A stretch of DNA of 64,000 nucleotides from Murimonas intestini (lineage in GTDB: Bacteria > Bacillota > Clostridia > Lachnospirales > Lachnospiraceae): NCBI RefSeq assembly GCF_024622195.1, contig NZ_JANKBI010000006.1, forward strand, positions 174,386-238,385, given 5' to 3'. Within the stretch, counting starts at the first letter, position 1, and every line of letters starts with the position of its first letter. The position numbers and the translations under genes are program-made. A model generated the notes under the pieces. It had not been told where the DNA came from, did not search any database, and worked only from the letters and a program-made list of their open reading frames with translations. This document shows, one piece after another, positions 7,876 to 16,012 of this stretch.

Positions 7876-9063
7876 ATGGAATATAAATATGCGAAAAGAA
7901 TTTCACAGATAAAAGCATCAGAGATCAGAGAATTATTAAAGCTGACTGAGAAGCCGGAAGTAATCTCGTTTGCAGGAGGACTGCCCGCCCCGGAATTATT
8001 TCCTATGGAGGAGATCAAATGGGCCAGCAGTCATGTCCTGACCCACAATGGAGAGCAGGCCCTGCAGTATTCATCAACAGAGGGCTTCACGCCCCTGAGG
8101 AAATGGATCGCAGACAGGATGAACGCACAGCTTGGCACTTCATTTTGTGACGAAAATATCCTGATCACCCATGGTTCCCAGCAGGCTCTGGATCTCTCAG
8201 GAAAAGTATTTTTAGATGAGGGGGATGTAGTATTATGTGAGAGTCCTACTTATTTAGCCGCCATCAGCGCATTCAGGGCATATGGCTGCGAGTTTGTTGA
8301 AATAGAGACAGACACAGAAGGAATGATCATGTCAGACCTGGAGAGGGCTTTACAGACCCATCCCACATCAAAGCTCATCTATGTCATACCAAATTTCCAG
8401 AATCCCACCGGAAGGACATGGAGCCTCAAACGGCGCCAACAGTTAGCTGACCTCTCAGCTAAGTATCATGTGGCAGTTATCGAAGATAATCCCTACGGAG
8501 AGCTCAGATATGAGGGAGAGCCCCTGCCATCTGTGAAATCCTTTGACCGCTCAGGAAATGTAGTTTATACAGGGACCTTTTCTAAGATCTTCTGCCCTGG
8601 CTACAGGATCGGCTGGGCCGCCGCCGAAACAGATGTCATCCGCAAGTATGTGCTGGTGAAACAGGGGGCGGACCTGCAGTGCAACACAATGGCGCAGATG
8701 ATCATCTCAGCTTATCTGGAAAATTATGATATTGACGCACATATCTTAAGTATCCGGGAAGTATACCGCAGGCGGCGGGATATAGCCATAAGCACTATCA
8801 GGAGATATTTTCCTTCCGACATAAAGTATACCGTGCCTGAAGGCGGACTTTTCCTGTGGCTGGAACTTAATGAAAAAATCAATGCCGCAAAACTCCTGGA
8901 AAAATGCCTGGAGCACAATGTAGCGTTTGTTCCAGGCAATTCATTTTTTCCAAATAAGCAAAAGCTCAACACCCTCAGGATCAATTTTTCCAATATGCAG
9001 GACGATAAGATCGCTGAAGGGCTGATACGCATGAGTGAGGTTCTCAGTCACATGTTCCCATGA
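7876..9063 (+). CDS. PLP-dependent class I/II aminotransferase
   Basis: A 395-residue fold-type I enzyme expected to transfer an amino group between an amino acid and a 2-oxo acid in the cytoplasm. The PLP lysine is in TGTFSKIFCPGYRIGW near residue 238, and VIEDNPYGELRYEG holds the cofactor-ring Asp and Tyr. The start ISFAGGLPAPELFP is typical of the 2-aminoadipate/aromatic (LysN/ARO8-like) group, so substrate range may be broad. AAGGAG precedes the ATG. It follows the MocR gene by 50 bases and likely forms one regulatory unit with it. It ends 24 bases from the convergent AcnX small-subunit gene. Confidence 0.85.
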   Translation: MEYKYAKRISQIKASEIRELLKLTEKPEVISFAGGLPAPELFPMEEIKWASSHVLTHNGEQALQYSSTEGFTPLRKWIADRMNAQLGTSFCDENILITHGSQQALDLSGKVFLDEGDVVLCESPTYLAAISAFRAYGCEFVEIETDTEGMIMSDLERALQTHPTSKLIYVIPNFQNPTGRTWSLKRRQQLADLSAKYHVAVIEDNPYGELRYEGEPLPSVKSFDRSGNVVYTGTFSKIFCPGYRIGWAAAETDVIRKYVLVKQGADLQCNTMAQMIISAYLENYDIDAHILSIREVYRRRRDIAISTIRRYFPSDIKYTVPEGGLFLWLELNEKINAAKLLEKCLEHNVAFVPGNSFFPNKQKLNTLRINFSNMQDDKIAEGLIRMSEVLSHMFP

Positions 9064-9086
9064 TTTTAAGCCGGTGCACCCTCTTT

Positions 9087-9554
9087 TTATCTGGAGGGGA
9101 TATCCCGGCTGCCTTCCACCTCCACAACGCCATTTTCTTTAACCGTGACAGACATACCGTCTTTTACATATTCCAGGAACTCTTCACCCAGAGAGTCCAC
9201 CACAGGCATGGTCACATCATCAAGCCACACGTCTGCCAGAATGGCCCCGGCCCCGGCAAGGGAGTCTACAGGTTCAGAAAACAGCATACATGCCGGCTGG
9301 CGTTTCATGGAACAGGCACAATACAGCACTAACCCGCCTGTTGTGGAACCTATTGTGCGAGGAAGGCAGAGAGCTTTTCCAGCCATCTGCTTTCCATACA
9401 GATCTTCGTTATTCTGATCCCCGCAGGTTGCCTTTTTATCACCAAACTGCAGCGCTTTCTGAAAGGAAGCCAGTGTATTTAAGCCTCCATGTGATACAAG
9501 GGCCTCCGCGGTTATATTTCCCGGAGTGACAGCTCTTCCTTTAAAACTTTTCAT
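9087..9554 (-). CDS. AcnX-type dehydratase, small (swivelling) subunit, DUF126
   Basis: A 155-residue protein matching the small subunit of aconitase-X enzymes. It carries the swivel-domain motif PRTIGSTTGGLVLY around residues 65-80; the family usually has a glycine/serine-rich GSxSG motif here. It would complete the active site of the large subunit encoded just upstream, whose stop overlaps this start in a TAATG junction, so the two are translationally coupled. Characterised AcnX proteins include cis-3-hydroxy-L-proline dehydratases of bacteria and phosphomevalonate dehydratase of archaea. The substrate here is unknown. Confidence 0.82.
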   Translation of the reverse strand: MKSFKGRAVTPGNITAEALVSHGGLNTLASFQKALQFGDKKATCGDQNNEDLYGKQMAGKALCLPRTIGSTTGGLVLYCACSMKRQPACMLFSEPVDSLAGAGAILADVWLDDVTMPVVDSLGEEFLEYVKDGMSVTVKENGVVEVEGSRDIPSR

Positions 9555-10843
9555 TATATCTTCCCTCCCCTCGTGATCTGTTCCAGGATCTCATCATCCG
9601 TATAATATCTCGCACTTGTGTATGTACGAAGCTTATTGCTGGATGTAATGACCGGCATACTGGCGCTTAAAGGATTATTCATATACATAAGGGGACAGAT
9701 ATAAGAAACTATCACCCCCGTCTTTTCAAGACGCATGGCATAAGATGTCTCCTTAAATTTTTTCAGCACAGCAGGTGCTGCCGTAAATACAGTAGGGATG
9801 ACCACCTTTTCATTTCCTGACTCTTTTAATCCCTTTTCCACTTTTTCTGTCCAGCTGATGAGCTGGTTCATGCTCATATGGGGACATCCCATAAAGCATA
9901 ACTTTGGCCTGGCATCCTTGTTTTTCCAGATGACCGGATAACTGTCATAAACACGCTTCAGCTCCGCATCATCGATGACATAGACTTTCGGATTTTCTGC
10001 CAGCAGCGCTCTTTTCTGTTCTGCTGCCTCCGGCGTGATCCCTTCCACATGGTATAGTCCCACTGCACCGTTGGAAGCAGTAGCTGCCCCAAAATCTTTC
10101 AGATAAGTCCTGGCATCCTCATCCAGTGTCCCCAGCCATTTATCCAGCCCTGTAATATACGGCACATCTTCCATTACCTTCATTCCGATGGCAGATCCCA
10201 GAAGCTGCGCTTCCGGCTTCTTTGTCGTCTTTATCTCAACGAGCCAGGTGGCTTTTCGTCCCTCATCAGTCAGCAGGCCGAAGTACGGCACACAGCCCAC
10301 AATTGAGCCCATCAGATCAATGATCCCTGAATTCCTGTTGCACCTGGCCCCAAGCACAGAGTTTGCATATACTACAGCGGATGATTCTGACCAGGAAAGC
10401 ACATCCCCGGGGCCGGGAGTATTTCCAACCTCATCCATATAACAGGTACATGTAAAAGCGTCTTTTTCCAGCAGCCCCAGCTTATCCAGCTGGCTTTCAT
10501 AGTATTCCTGCTTACTGTACATAAAATGATCAAACACGATCTTCTGTATAAAGGAACTTGGCACATTCTTATCAAGGGGCCTTGGGTCCGCAGTAAATTT
10601 CTGTACAGACGTACACCCGGCGTCTATTAATTTCTCCATCAGGTCATAGACCGGCCCCAGAGCCTTTAGTCCAAAGGAAGTGACAAGATGATTGTACTTG
10701 CCTGTGACCGGCACCATTGACTCTGCTCCGAACAATTCTCCGTAGCGGATCATCGTCTCCATCACCCTTGCCATAACATCCCCTTTGCTGCCATTTAAGA
10801 CCGCTTCCTGGGAAGCTGTCAGCTTCATTTTATATGCCATCAT
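9554..10843 (-). CDS. AcnX-type dehydratase, large (catalytic) subunit, DUF521
   Basis: A 429-residue aconitase-X large subunit. These are aconitase relatives that bind an iron-sulfur cluster and dehydrate small hydroxy acids. Cysteines that could be ligands occur in CTCYMDEVGNTP (about residue 135) and FMGCPHMSMNQL (about residue 320). The gene order is flavoprotein reductase, then this gene after a 16-base gap, then the small subunit. The context suggests removal of water from a hydroxylated substrate and reduction of the resulting double bond, but that pathway is inferred. Separate large and small subunits are one of the known AcnX arrangements; in others the two are fused. Confidence 0.83.
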   Translation of the reverse strand: MMAYKMKLTASQEAVLNGSKGDVMARVMETMIRYGELFGAESMVPVTGKYNHLVTSFGLKALGPVYDLMEKLIDAGCTSVQKFTADPRPLDKNVPSSFIQKIVFDHFMYSKQEYYESQLDKLGLLEKDAFTCTCYMDEVGNTPGPGDVLSWSESSAVVYANSVLGARCNRNSGIIDLMGSIVGCVPYFGLLTDEGRKATWLVEIKTTKKPEAQLLGSAIGMKVMEDVPYITGLDKWLGTLDEDARTYLKDFGAATASNGAVGLYHVEGITPEAAEQKRALLAENPKVYVIDDAELKRVYDSYPVIWKNKDARPKLCFMGCPHMSMNQLISWTEKVEKGLKESGNEKVVIPTVFTAAPAVLKKFKETSYAMRLEKTGVIVSYICPLMYMNNPLSASMPVITSSNKLRTYTSARYYTDDEILEQITRGGKI

Positions 10844-10859
10844 ATTATCCCGCCTCCCA

Positions 10860-12914
10860 TCATATTTTCATAGCTGTCTCATATGCTCTCCATATTACTG
10901 ACCTGAGATTCCCCACCTTATAGCAGTCGCCTACCAGATAAGCCTCATCGCCATGGCCCTGCAGCGGCGCCGGGATATATCCTGCTGAGCTGATCACGGA
11001 ATCACAGGCTATCTCTATGTCTTTTCCGTCCTTCCCCCTGCAGATAATTGAATTTTCCTTCACTTCTTTCAGGGTAGTCTCCAGATATACAGGAACCTGA
11101 TGAAGTGCAAACCATTCACGCAGATAAGAACTATTGGCAAGACAGACTCCTTTCTGGGAGACCAGGTCATCCTTCATCTCTACAATAACCGGCTTCTTTC
11201 CGCCCAATGCCAGTTCATATGCGATCTCACTGCCGGTCAGGCCGCCGCCGATCACGGCAACCACTTCTCCAACCTCAGCTCCGTTTAAATACTCACATGC
11301 CTCTATCATCCTCTCATGGCCGGGCACATTCTTTAATATTCTGGGGGCAGCGCCTGTAGCGATTATGACCGGCTCATCTTCAAACCCGGCAGTGTCCCTG
11401 ACCTCTTCATTCAGATGTATCTCTATATCCAGCGCTTTCATCTGGCTTCTGTACCAGGCAAGCAGTTCCCTGAGTTTATCTTTATAGGATTCTGCACTTG
11501 CCGGTATAAACGTGCCGCCCAGTACATCACTCTTTTCATATATCACAGGCTCATGGCCTCTTAGTTTGAGAACTCTTGCGGCTTCCATGCCCCCGATACC
11601 GCCTCCGATAATATGGACTTTCCTGGGCGATGACGTCTTTTTAATGTAGTGCTTCTTCCACTGCAGAGTCTCCGCATTTACGGCACAGCGCGACAGATGC
11701 AGGCTGTCTGAAAGCTCCTGGTCATTCGGCACTCCCTTATAATGGCACATGTTAAAACAGCCATTGTGGCACAATATACAGGGACGGATATCCTCATCAC
11801 GCCCTTCCATCATCTTGGTGACCCACTCCTGGTCGGCCAGGAACCTGCGGGCAAATCCGGCGCCGTCAATTTTCCCTGCCGCGATTGATTCTGCTGCTGC
11901 AAGAGGTTCCATCCGGCCTGCACATACAACAGGTATATCCACAAACTTCCTGATATGCTCCACATCCTGCAGGTTGCAATTCTCAGGCATATAGATCGGC
12001 GGATGCGCCCAGTACCATGCATCGTATGTGCCGTTATCACAATTGAGCATATCGTAACCTGCCTCCTGAAGATACTTTGCAGCTTTCTCTGACTCCTCCA
12101 TATCTCTTCCCGCTTCTTTGAAGTCTTCTCCCGGAAGTCCCCCTTCCCTGAAGCCCTTTGTCATGGAACGCACACTGTATCTTAAGGAAACAGGGAAATC
12201 CGCTCCGCACTCTTTCTTGATTGCCTGCACGATTTCTACAGGAAAACGGTACCTGTTCTCAAAAGAACCTCCATACTCATCTGTACGCCGGTTGACATAT
12301 TTCAAAGTAAACTGGTCCAGCAGATATCCTTCATGGACAGCATGGATCTCAACTCCGTCCACCCCTGCCTCCTGAAGCAGTTTCGCACATTTTGCAAATG
12401 CTTCCACATACTCATGGATCTCCTCCACGGTCATCTCCCTGGAAGGCACCTTATCCGACCAGCGGTTGGGGGACGGGCTGGCCGAAGCTGTGATCTTATC
12501 AAGATCCATAAAGGGCTTTGAAACAACCCTTAAAAATTTGTTTGTATAAAGAGACTCCATCATTTTACTGATAGTGAAGGACCTCCCAAACCCGGCTGTC
12601 AGCTGGATAAACAGTTTTGCTCCTGTCTTGTGGAACTCCGGCATCCATTCCTTCAGATCTTCATACATCTTCCTGTTTTTATAGAGCCACTGGCCAAACA
12701 TCGGGTTGTAGACCGGCTGACACCCGGGCAGTACCAGGCCGGCATGATTCTTTGCCACCTCCATTATAAAGCGGGCGCCATCCTTATCAAAATGGTTCTT
12801 TTCCATCCAGCCTAACAGATTTGTTCCCCCCATCGAGGTTAAAACAATACGGTTGCTGATCTCACATTTTCCTATTTTCCATGGTGTAAATAGCGGTTCC
12901 AGCCTTGGATCCAT
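10860..12914 (-). CDS. FMN/4Fe-4S/FAD oxidoreductase, 2-enoate reductase/BaiCD family
   Basis: A 684-residue cytoplasmic flavoprotein. The N-terminal half is an old-yellow-enzyme TIM barrel (FTPWKIGKCEISNRIV; GVDGVEIHAVHEGYLLDQF; NRRTDEYGGSFENRYRF). An iron-sulfur motif with Cys in CILCHNGC, then CAVN about 30 residues on, lies near residue 380. The C-terminal half is an NAD(P)/FAD domain (VHIIGGGIGGMEAARVL; VAVIGGGLTGSEIAYEL). This architecture is that of 2,4-dienoyl-CoA reductase, 2-enoate reductase and the bile-acid enzymes BaiCD/BaiH. No other bai genes are present, so a bile-acid role is not supported. The ATG at 12914 was chosen because AGGAGG lies 7 bases upstream. Confidence 0.87.
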   Translation of the reverse strand: MDPRLEPLFTPWKIGKCEISNRIVLTSMGGTNLLGWMEKNHFDKDGARFIMEVAKNHAGLVLPGCQPVYNPMFGQWLYKNRKMYEDLKEWMPEFHKTGAKLFIQLTAGFGRSFTISKMMESLYTNKFLRVVSKPFMDLDKITASASPSPNRWSDKVPSREMTVEEIHEYVEAFAKCAKLLQEAGVDGVEIHAVHEGYLLDQFTLKYVNRRTDEYGGSFENRYRFPVEIVQAIKKECGADFPVSLRYSVRSMTKGFREGGLPGEDFKEAGRDMEESEKAAKYLQEAGYDMLNCDNGTYDAWYWAHPPIYMPENCNLQDVEHIRKFVDIPVVCAGRMEPLAAAESIAAGKIDGAGFARRFLADQEWVTKMMEGRDEDIRPCILCHNGCFNMCHYKGVPNDQELSDSLHLSRCAVNAETLQWKKHYIKKTSSPRKVHIIGGGIGGMEAARVLKLRGHEPVIYEKSDVLGGTFIPASAESYKDKLRELLAWYRSQMKALDIEIHLNEEVRDTAGFEDEPVIIATGAAPRILKNVPGHERMIEACEYLNGAEVGEVVAVIGGGLTGSEIAYELALGGKKPVIVEMKDDLVSQKGVCLANSSYLREWFALHQVPVYLETTLKEVKENSIICRGKDGKDIEIACDSVISSAGYIPAPLQGHGDEAYLVGDCYKVGNLRSVIWRAYETAMKI

Positions 12915-12971
12915 CCTCATTCCTCCTTCTGCAGTATGCAATGGTGAAGTTACGCTTACTTGATAATATCT

Positions 12972-13001
12972 ATTGTATCATACACCGTGCAAAGACGCCA
13001 A
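12972..13001 (-). promoter_or_regulatory. Candidate promoter of flavoprotein-AcnX operon
   Basis: On the minus strand TTGGCG (12996-13001) and TACAAT (12972-12977) are 18 bp apart, in the gap between the MalT-like regulator gene and the flavoprotein gene. An imperfect inverted repeat TGATA...TATCA (12961-12980) overlaps the -10. The operon may therefore be started separately from the regulator gene. Confidence 0.4.
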
Positions 13002-13010
13002 TCATTACTG

Positions 13011-15539
13011 TCATATAAGGCCCATCTCACGTGCCTTGGACACCGCCTCCGGCGCACTGGATACGCCAAGCTTCTCATAGGCCAGGAACAGGTGCGTCTT
13101 GACGGTCCGCACCGACAATCCTGTCTCACTGGCAATATCCCCGTTCGTATATCCCCTGGACAGATATTCGATCATCCGTTTCTGCTGCTTTGACAGCTTC
13201 TTTAAGGGCAGCTCCGGCGCCGGAAGCCCTGCCTTGCGCCCCGCCTGCTCCCTGGCTGCGATATAGATTTCATTCACATAGCGCCTGTCATAGCTGCAGA
13301 CGTCCTGACGGCGTTCCACTTTCGTCAGGCATTTTTTTAATATTGGCACGACTGCTGATCCCAAAATGGAGAATGGCCGGATAAACCTGTAGGGATACAG
13401 CAGCTCTATGGCGCGCAGCATGGTCTCTACCGCCTCCTCCATACGGGCATTTCTGTATAAGCAGACAGACAGCAGAACGTCCGCCTCTGCCATGTCGGTC
13501 TCCCGGCTGAATTCCTCCGCCATCTTCCTGAGCCTGCGGCTCAGTTTTTCTGCCTCCTCCAAGCGGTCCAGAGCTATCAATGCCTGTATGGTCGTCAGAT
13601 ACTGATAAGTGCGGTACAGCATCAGCTGTTCTTCCGGATGGACAAAATATTCTTCCAGCCATTCCTCCGCCGCCTGCCGGTTCCCCTCCCTCAAAGCATT
13701 TTCAGTCTTCAGGGCCTTATAATTGGGCATCAGATAAAGGGCGTCCTTTTCTGCCAGCATCTGCTCGATCCTCTGTCCAGCCTCCCGGCTCTCTGCATCC
13801 CTGCCCATGGCAGTTAGGGCTGCCCACCTGTGTACCATGGCAGTGAACAGAACTTCATCCGAGGTCTCTTCATCCACCTCCAGATCTGCCTGGTCACAGT
13901 AAGCCGTCGCCTCCTTCCACTGATTTCTCTCATAGGCAAATCCCGCCCTGATCAACAGCATGGCGATCTTAAAATATTTCTTGAGGAGCAGCCCGGCTGT
14001 GGCCTCCAGCTTCACGTCAAAATCTTCATACAGAGAGAACTCCGAATAATCCCGCAGGCACCTGTGGGCAAAGGGCATATTGACCGTGATGGAAGCGCCC
14101 TGCTGTTCCCCGTGGCGTATCCTGACAGGCGGGAGCCTGTCAAACTGCTGCATCATCTCCATGAATTTCTTCCTTGGGTCCAGCGTACACACAAGGATGG
14201 TAAGCTCCAGAAATTCCGGATGCAGAAGGGCAATGCGTTTCAGGCTGGCATAAAGCCTGTCCAGAGCCTCTGTCATCTTCAGCACGTTCCCTGTCAGATA
14301 GTGGTACCATACAGCTGAAATATTAAGATAAGGATATTTCCCGTAGGCTTCTGTGGAAAGCATATCAATATAGGAACCAACCCCGCTTACATAGGCGCTG
14401 ATGGAACGGTTATTGGAAAAACCTGTATACTGGGATTCCCCATAGATCTGCCAGGCGAGGAATTTAAGATTGTCCCCCAATATGGCATAGTGCCGCGCTA
14501 TGTACAGCTCCCCCTTTTCACTGTAATGCTGGGCAGCAATCTTGAATAATTTCTTCGGGTCCATCCGGGCTTCCTTCTGCCGGTCCCGCAGAAATTCCAG
14601 GAACAGGGCGTGGAACCTGTACAGGTCCTCCCCGATCCTGCTCAGGAATACATTCTTCTGCAAAAGCCCTCTGACCACTGCCTCCGGATTTTTTACAGAA
14701 GTCAGCTTTCCGAATAGTTCTGAGCTAAAGTCATTGACAACACTGACTTTCCGCAGCATGTTCTTATCTTTTGGGGAAAGTCCGCTCCAGATCTGTCTTT
14801 CCATATATTGGTGCAGGGCGTTTCCGTTCTCTCTTGTAAGATCCGGGAGGTCCTCACTTGCAGCAAGGGTGCTCACCGCAATGGCCCATCCGCCTGTCTT
14901 TTCCATGATGGAACCGGCTTTTGCCGGAGACAGGGCGTGCCCTGCAAGACGGAACAGCTCCTGGATCTCCTTCTCAGAAAAAGCCAGATCCGTCTCACTA
15001 AGAGGCTGGCAGCGGCCTTCAAAAAGCTCCTGGAGCTTCCGGGGCATGGCAGTGCGGCTGAGCATGATAAAATGGTAATCCGCAGGAAGCCTGCGGATAA
15101 AGCTGGGGAGGGACTGGAGGATATCCTCCTGCATGATGCAGTGGAGATCATCCAGCACAAGATAGACCGGCTGCCCCGGGGATGTGACCTGGGCTGTCAA
15201 AAGCATGGCGTGTTCCACCGGAGAGCTGGCGAACATCCCGGTCCTGTCGAAACCAGTAGGATTATGCTTCCCCTCCTGCGTATATGTGACAGCAGAACAG
15301 AGCAGCCGGTAAAACAGCTCCGGATCATTGTCATACTCATCCAGCGTGATCCAAAGATGGCGGAGGCCGCTCCTTTGCAGCCATAGATTCGTCACCACTG
15401 TTTTGCCGTATCCGGCCGGCGCCTGTATATAGAGCAGCCGTTCCCTGCTCCTGTGATCCAGCTTCCTGAGCAGTTCATTCCGTGGGGCACATATCTCCGG
15501 CAATGACCCGGGGCTGTATTTTTCTCCGTTAAAATCCAT
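13011..15539 (-). CDS. MalT-like LuxR-family ATP-dependent transcriptional regulator
   Basis: An 842-residue STAND-type regulator. Residues 40-47 are the Walker A motif APAGYGKT, a Walker B stretch VYLVLDDLH follows, the middle is helical TPR-like sequence, and the last 65 residues are a LuxR helix-turn-helix (LSKQQKRMIEYLSRGYTNGDIASETGLSVRTVKTHL). By analogy with MalT it would bind ATP and a small inducer, oligomerise and activate transcription. It lies upstream of, and on the same strand as, the flavoprotein-AcnX genes and is divergent from a surface-protein gene; either could be its target. Its ATG at 15539 has AGGAGG about 10 bases upstream. Confidence 0.85.
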   Translation of the reverse strand: MDFNGEKYSPGSLPEICAPRNELLRKLDHRSRERLLYIQAPAGYGKTVVTNLWLQRSGLRHLWITLDEYDNDPELFYRLLCSAVTYTQEGKHNPTGFDRTGMFASSPVEHAMLLTAQVTSPGQPVYLVLDDLHCIMQEDILQSLPSFIRRLPADYHFIMLSRTAMPRKLQELFEGRCQPLSETDLAFSEKEIQELFRLAGHALSPAKAGSIMEKTGGWAIAVSTLAASEDLPDLTRENGNALHQYMERQIWSGLSPKDKNMLRKVSVVNDFSSELFGKLTSVKNPEAVVRGLLQKNVFLSRIGEDLYRFHALFLEFLRDRQKEARMDPKKLFKIAAQHYSEKGELYIARHYAILGDNLKFLAWQIYGESQYTGFSNNRSISAYVSGVGSYIDMLSTEAYGKYPYLNISAVWYHYLTGNVLKMTEALDRLYASLKRIALLHPEFLELTILVCTLDPRKKFMEMMQQFDRLPPVRIRHGEQQGASITVNMPFAHRCLRDYSEFSLYEDFDVKLEATAGLLLKKYFKIAMLLIRAGFAYERNQWKEATAYCDQADLEVDEETSDEVLFTAMVHRWAALTAMGRDAESREAGQRIEQMLAEKDALYLMPNYKALKTENALREGNRQAAEEWLEEYFVHPEEQLMLYRTYQYLTTIQALIALDRLEEAEKLSRRLRKMAEEFSRETDMAEADVLLSVCLYRNARMEEAVETMLRAIELLYPYRFIRPFSILGSAVVPILKKCLTKVERRQDVCSYDRRYVNEIYIAAREQAGRKAGLPAPELPLKKLSKQQKRMIEYLSRGYTNGDIASETGLSVRTVKTHLFLAYEKLGVSSAPEAVSKAREMGLI

Positions 15540-15585
15540 TAAGAAGTTTCCTCCTGTCGTTTATAATCCAAATAGTGTCTGTTTC

Positions 15586-15717
15586 GTAACTATTCAGCAG
15601 GTCTGCGCATTTGCTGCACAGACCGTAAGAAAATGATTCAAGGGTGCAAAAATCCCATCGCCGAAGGCGATTTTAAATGAATTTTTGCATGTAACTGTGA
15701 AGGTACTGAACAGTTAC
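15586..15717. repeat. Structured intergenic repeat element (REP/MITE-like)
   Basis: A 132-bp unit bounded by 12-bp inverted ends GTAACTATTCAG (15586-15597) and CTGAACAGTTAC (15706-15717), matching at 11 of 12 positions. Inside are a 10-bp hairpin GGTCTGCGCA/TGCACAGACC (15600-15624) and a hairpin ATCGCC-GAA-GGCGAT (15657-15671). No ORF is present. The last 32 bp recur exactly at 15875-15906 and in diverged form near 38886. This is consistent with a small non-autonomous mobile or intergenic repeat. Confidence 0.65.
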
Positions 15718-15805
15718 GTCTGTTCATAATAAAACCGCCTTTGCTGACGGCAATTTTATTATATCATAAAACCTGGCCGCCAAAGAAAATTTTCTTTCAA
15801 AACCT

Positions 15806-15847
15806 AATACCGGTACGATTGTGCGGTATTGGTATCCGCGTTATAAT
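15806..15847 (+). promoter_or_regulatory. Inverted repeat and candidate promoter of surface-protein gene
   Basis: TTGTGC (15819-15824) and TATAAT (15842-15847) are 17 bp apart. AATACCG (15806-15812) and CGGTATT (15824-15830) form a perfect 7-bp inverted repeat with an 11-base spacer that covers the -35 element. This is a candidate operator for the divergent MalT-like regulator or another factor. Confidence 0.45.
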
Positions 15848-15874
15848 AGAGGTGAAATATAAGTGTCCAGCTGA

Positions 15875-15906
15875 TTTTTGCATGTAACTGTGAAGGTACT
15901 GAACAG
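15875..15906. repeat. Partial second copy of intergenic repeat end
   Basis: The 32 bp here, including TGCATGTAACTGTGAAGG and GTACTGAACAG, are identical to 15682-15713. CAGCTG flanks or overlaps both ends (15868-15873 and 15904-15909). It lies in the leader of the surface-protein gene, so it may be transcribed. Confidence 0.65.
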
Positions 15907-16012
15907 CTGCGGTAAAATAATAATATGGTGGGGGTAAGGTGACAAAACGTTCATCTCTGCTCACGGTTTAACAAATGCCGGAGCAGTCCCATCCGGCCAG
16001 AAGGAGGCAATT

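Larger units (their letters stand above)
15540..16012. other. 473-base divergent intergenic region
   Basis: No gene is evident between the MalT-like regulator and the surface-protein gene. The region holds a 132-bp structured repeat element, a second partial copy of its end, an inverted repeat with a candidate promoter, and the ribosome binding site AAGGAGG for the surface protein. These are listed separately. Confidence 0.6.

Noticed and set aside
10860..12914. Bile-acid 7-dehydroxylation gene baiCD
   Set aside because: The domain plan matches, but no other bai genes lie nearby and many enoate reductases share the plan, so the specific name is not supported.
14808..15386. A long plus-strand frame opposite the MalT-like regulator
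   Set aside because: It is antisense to well-defined Walker A and Walker B motifs, with no start signal.
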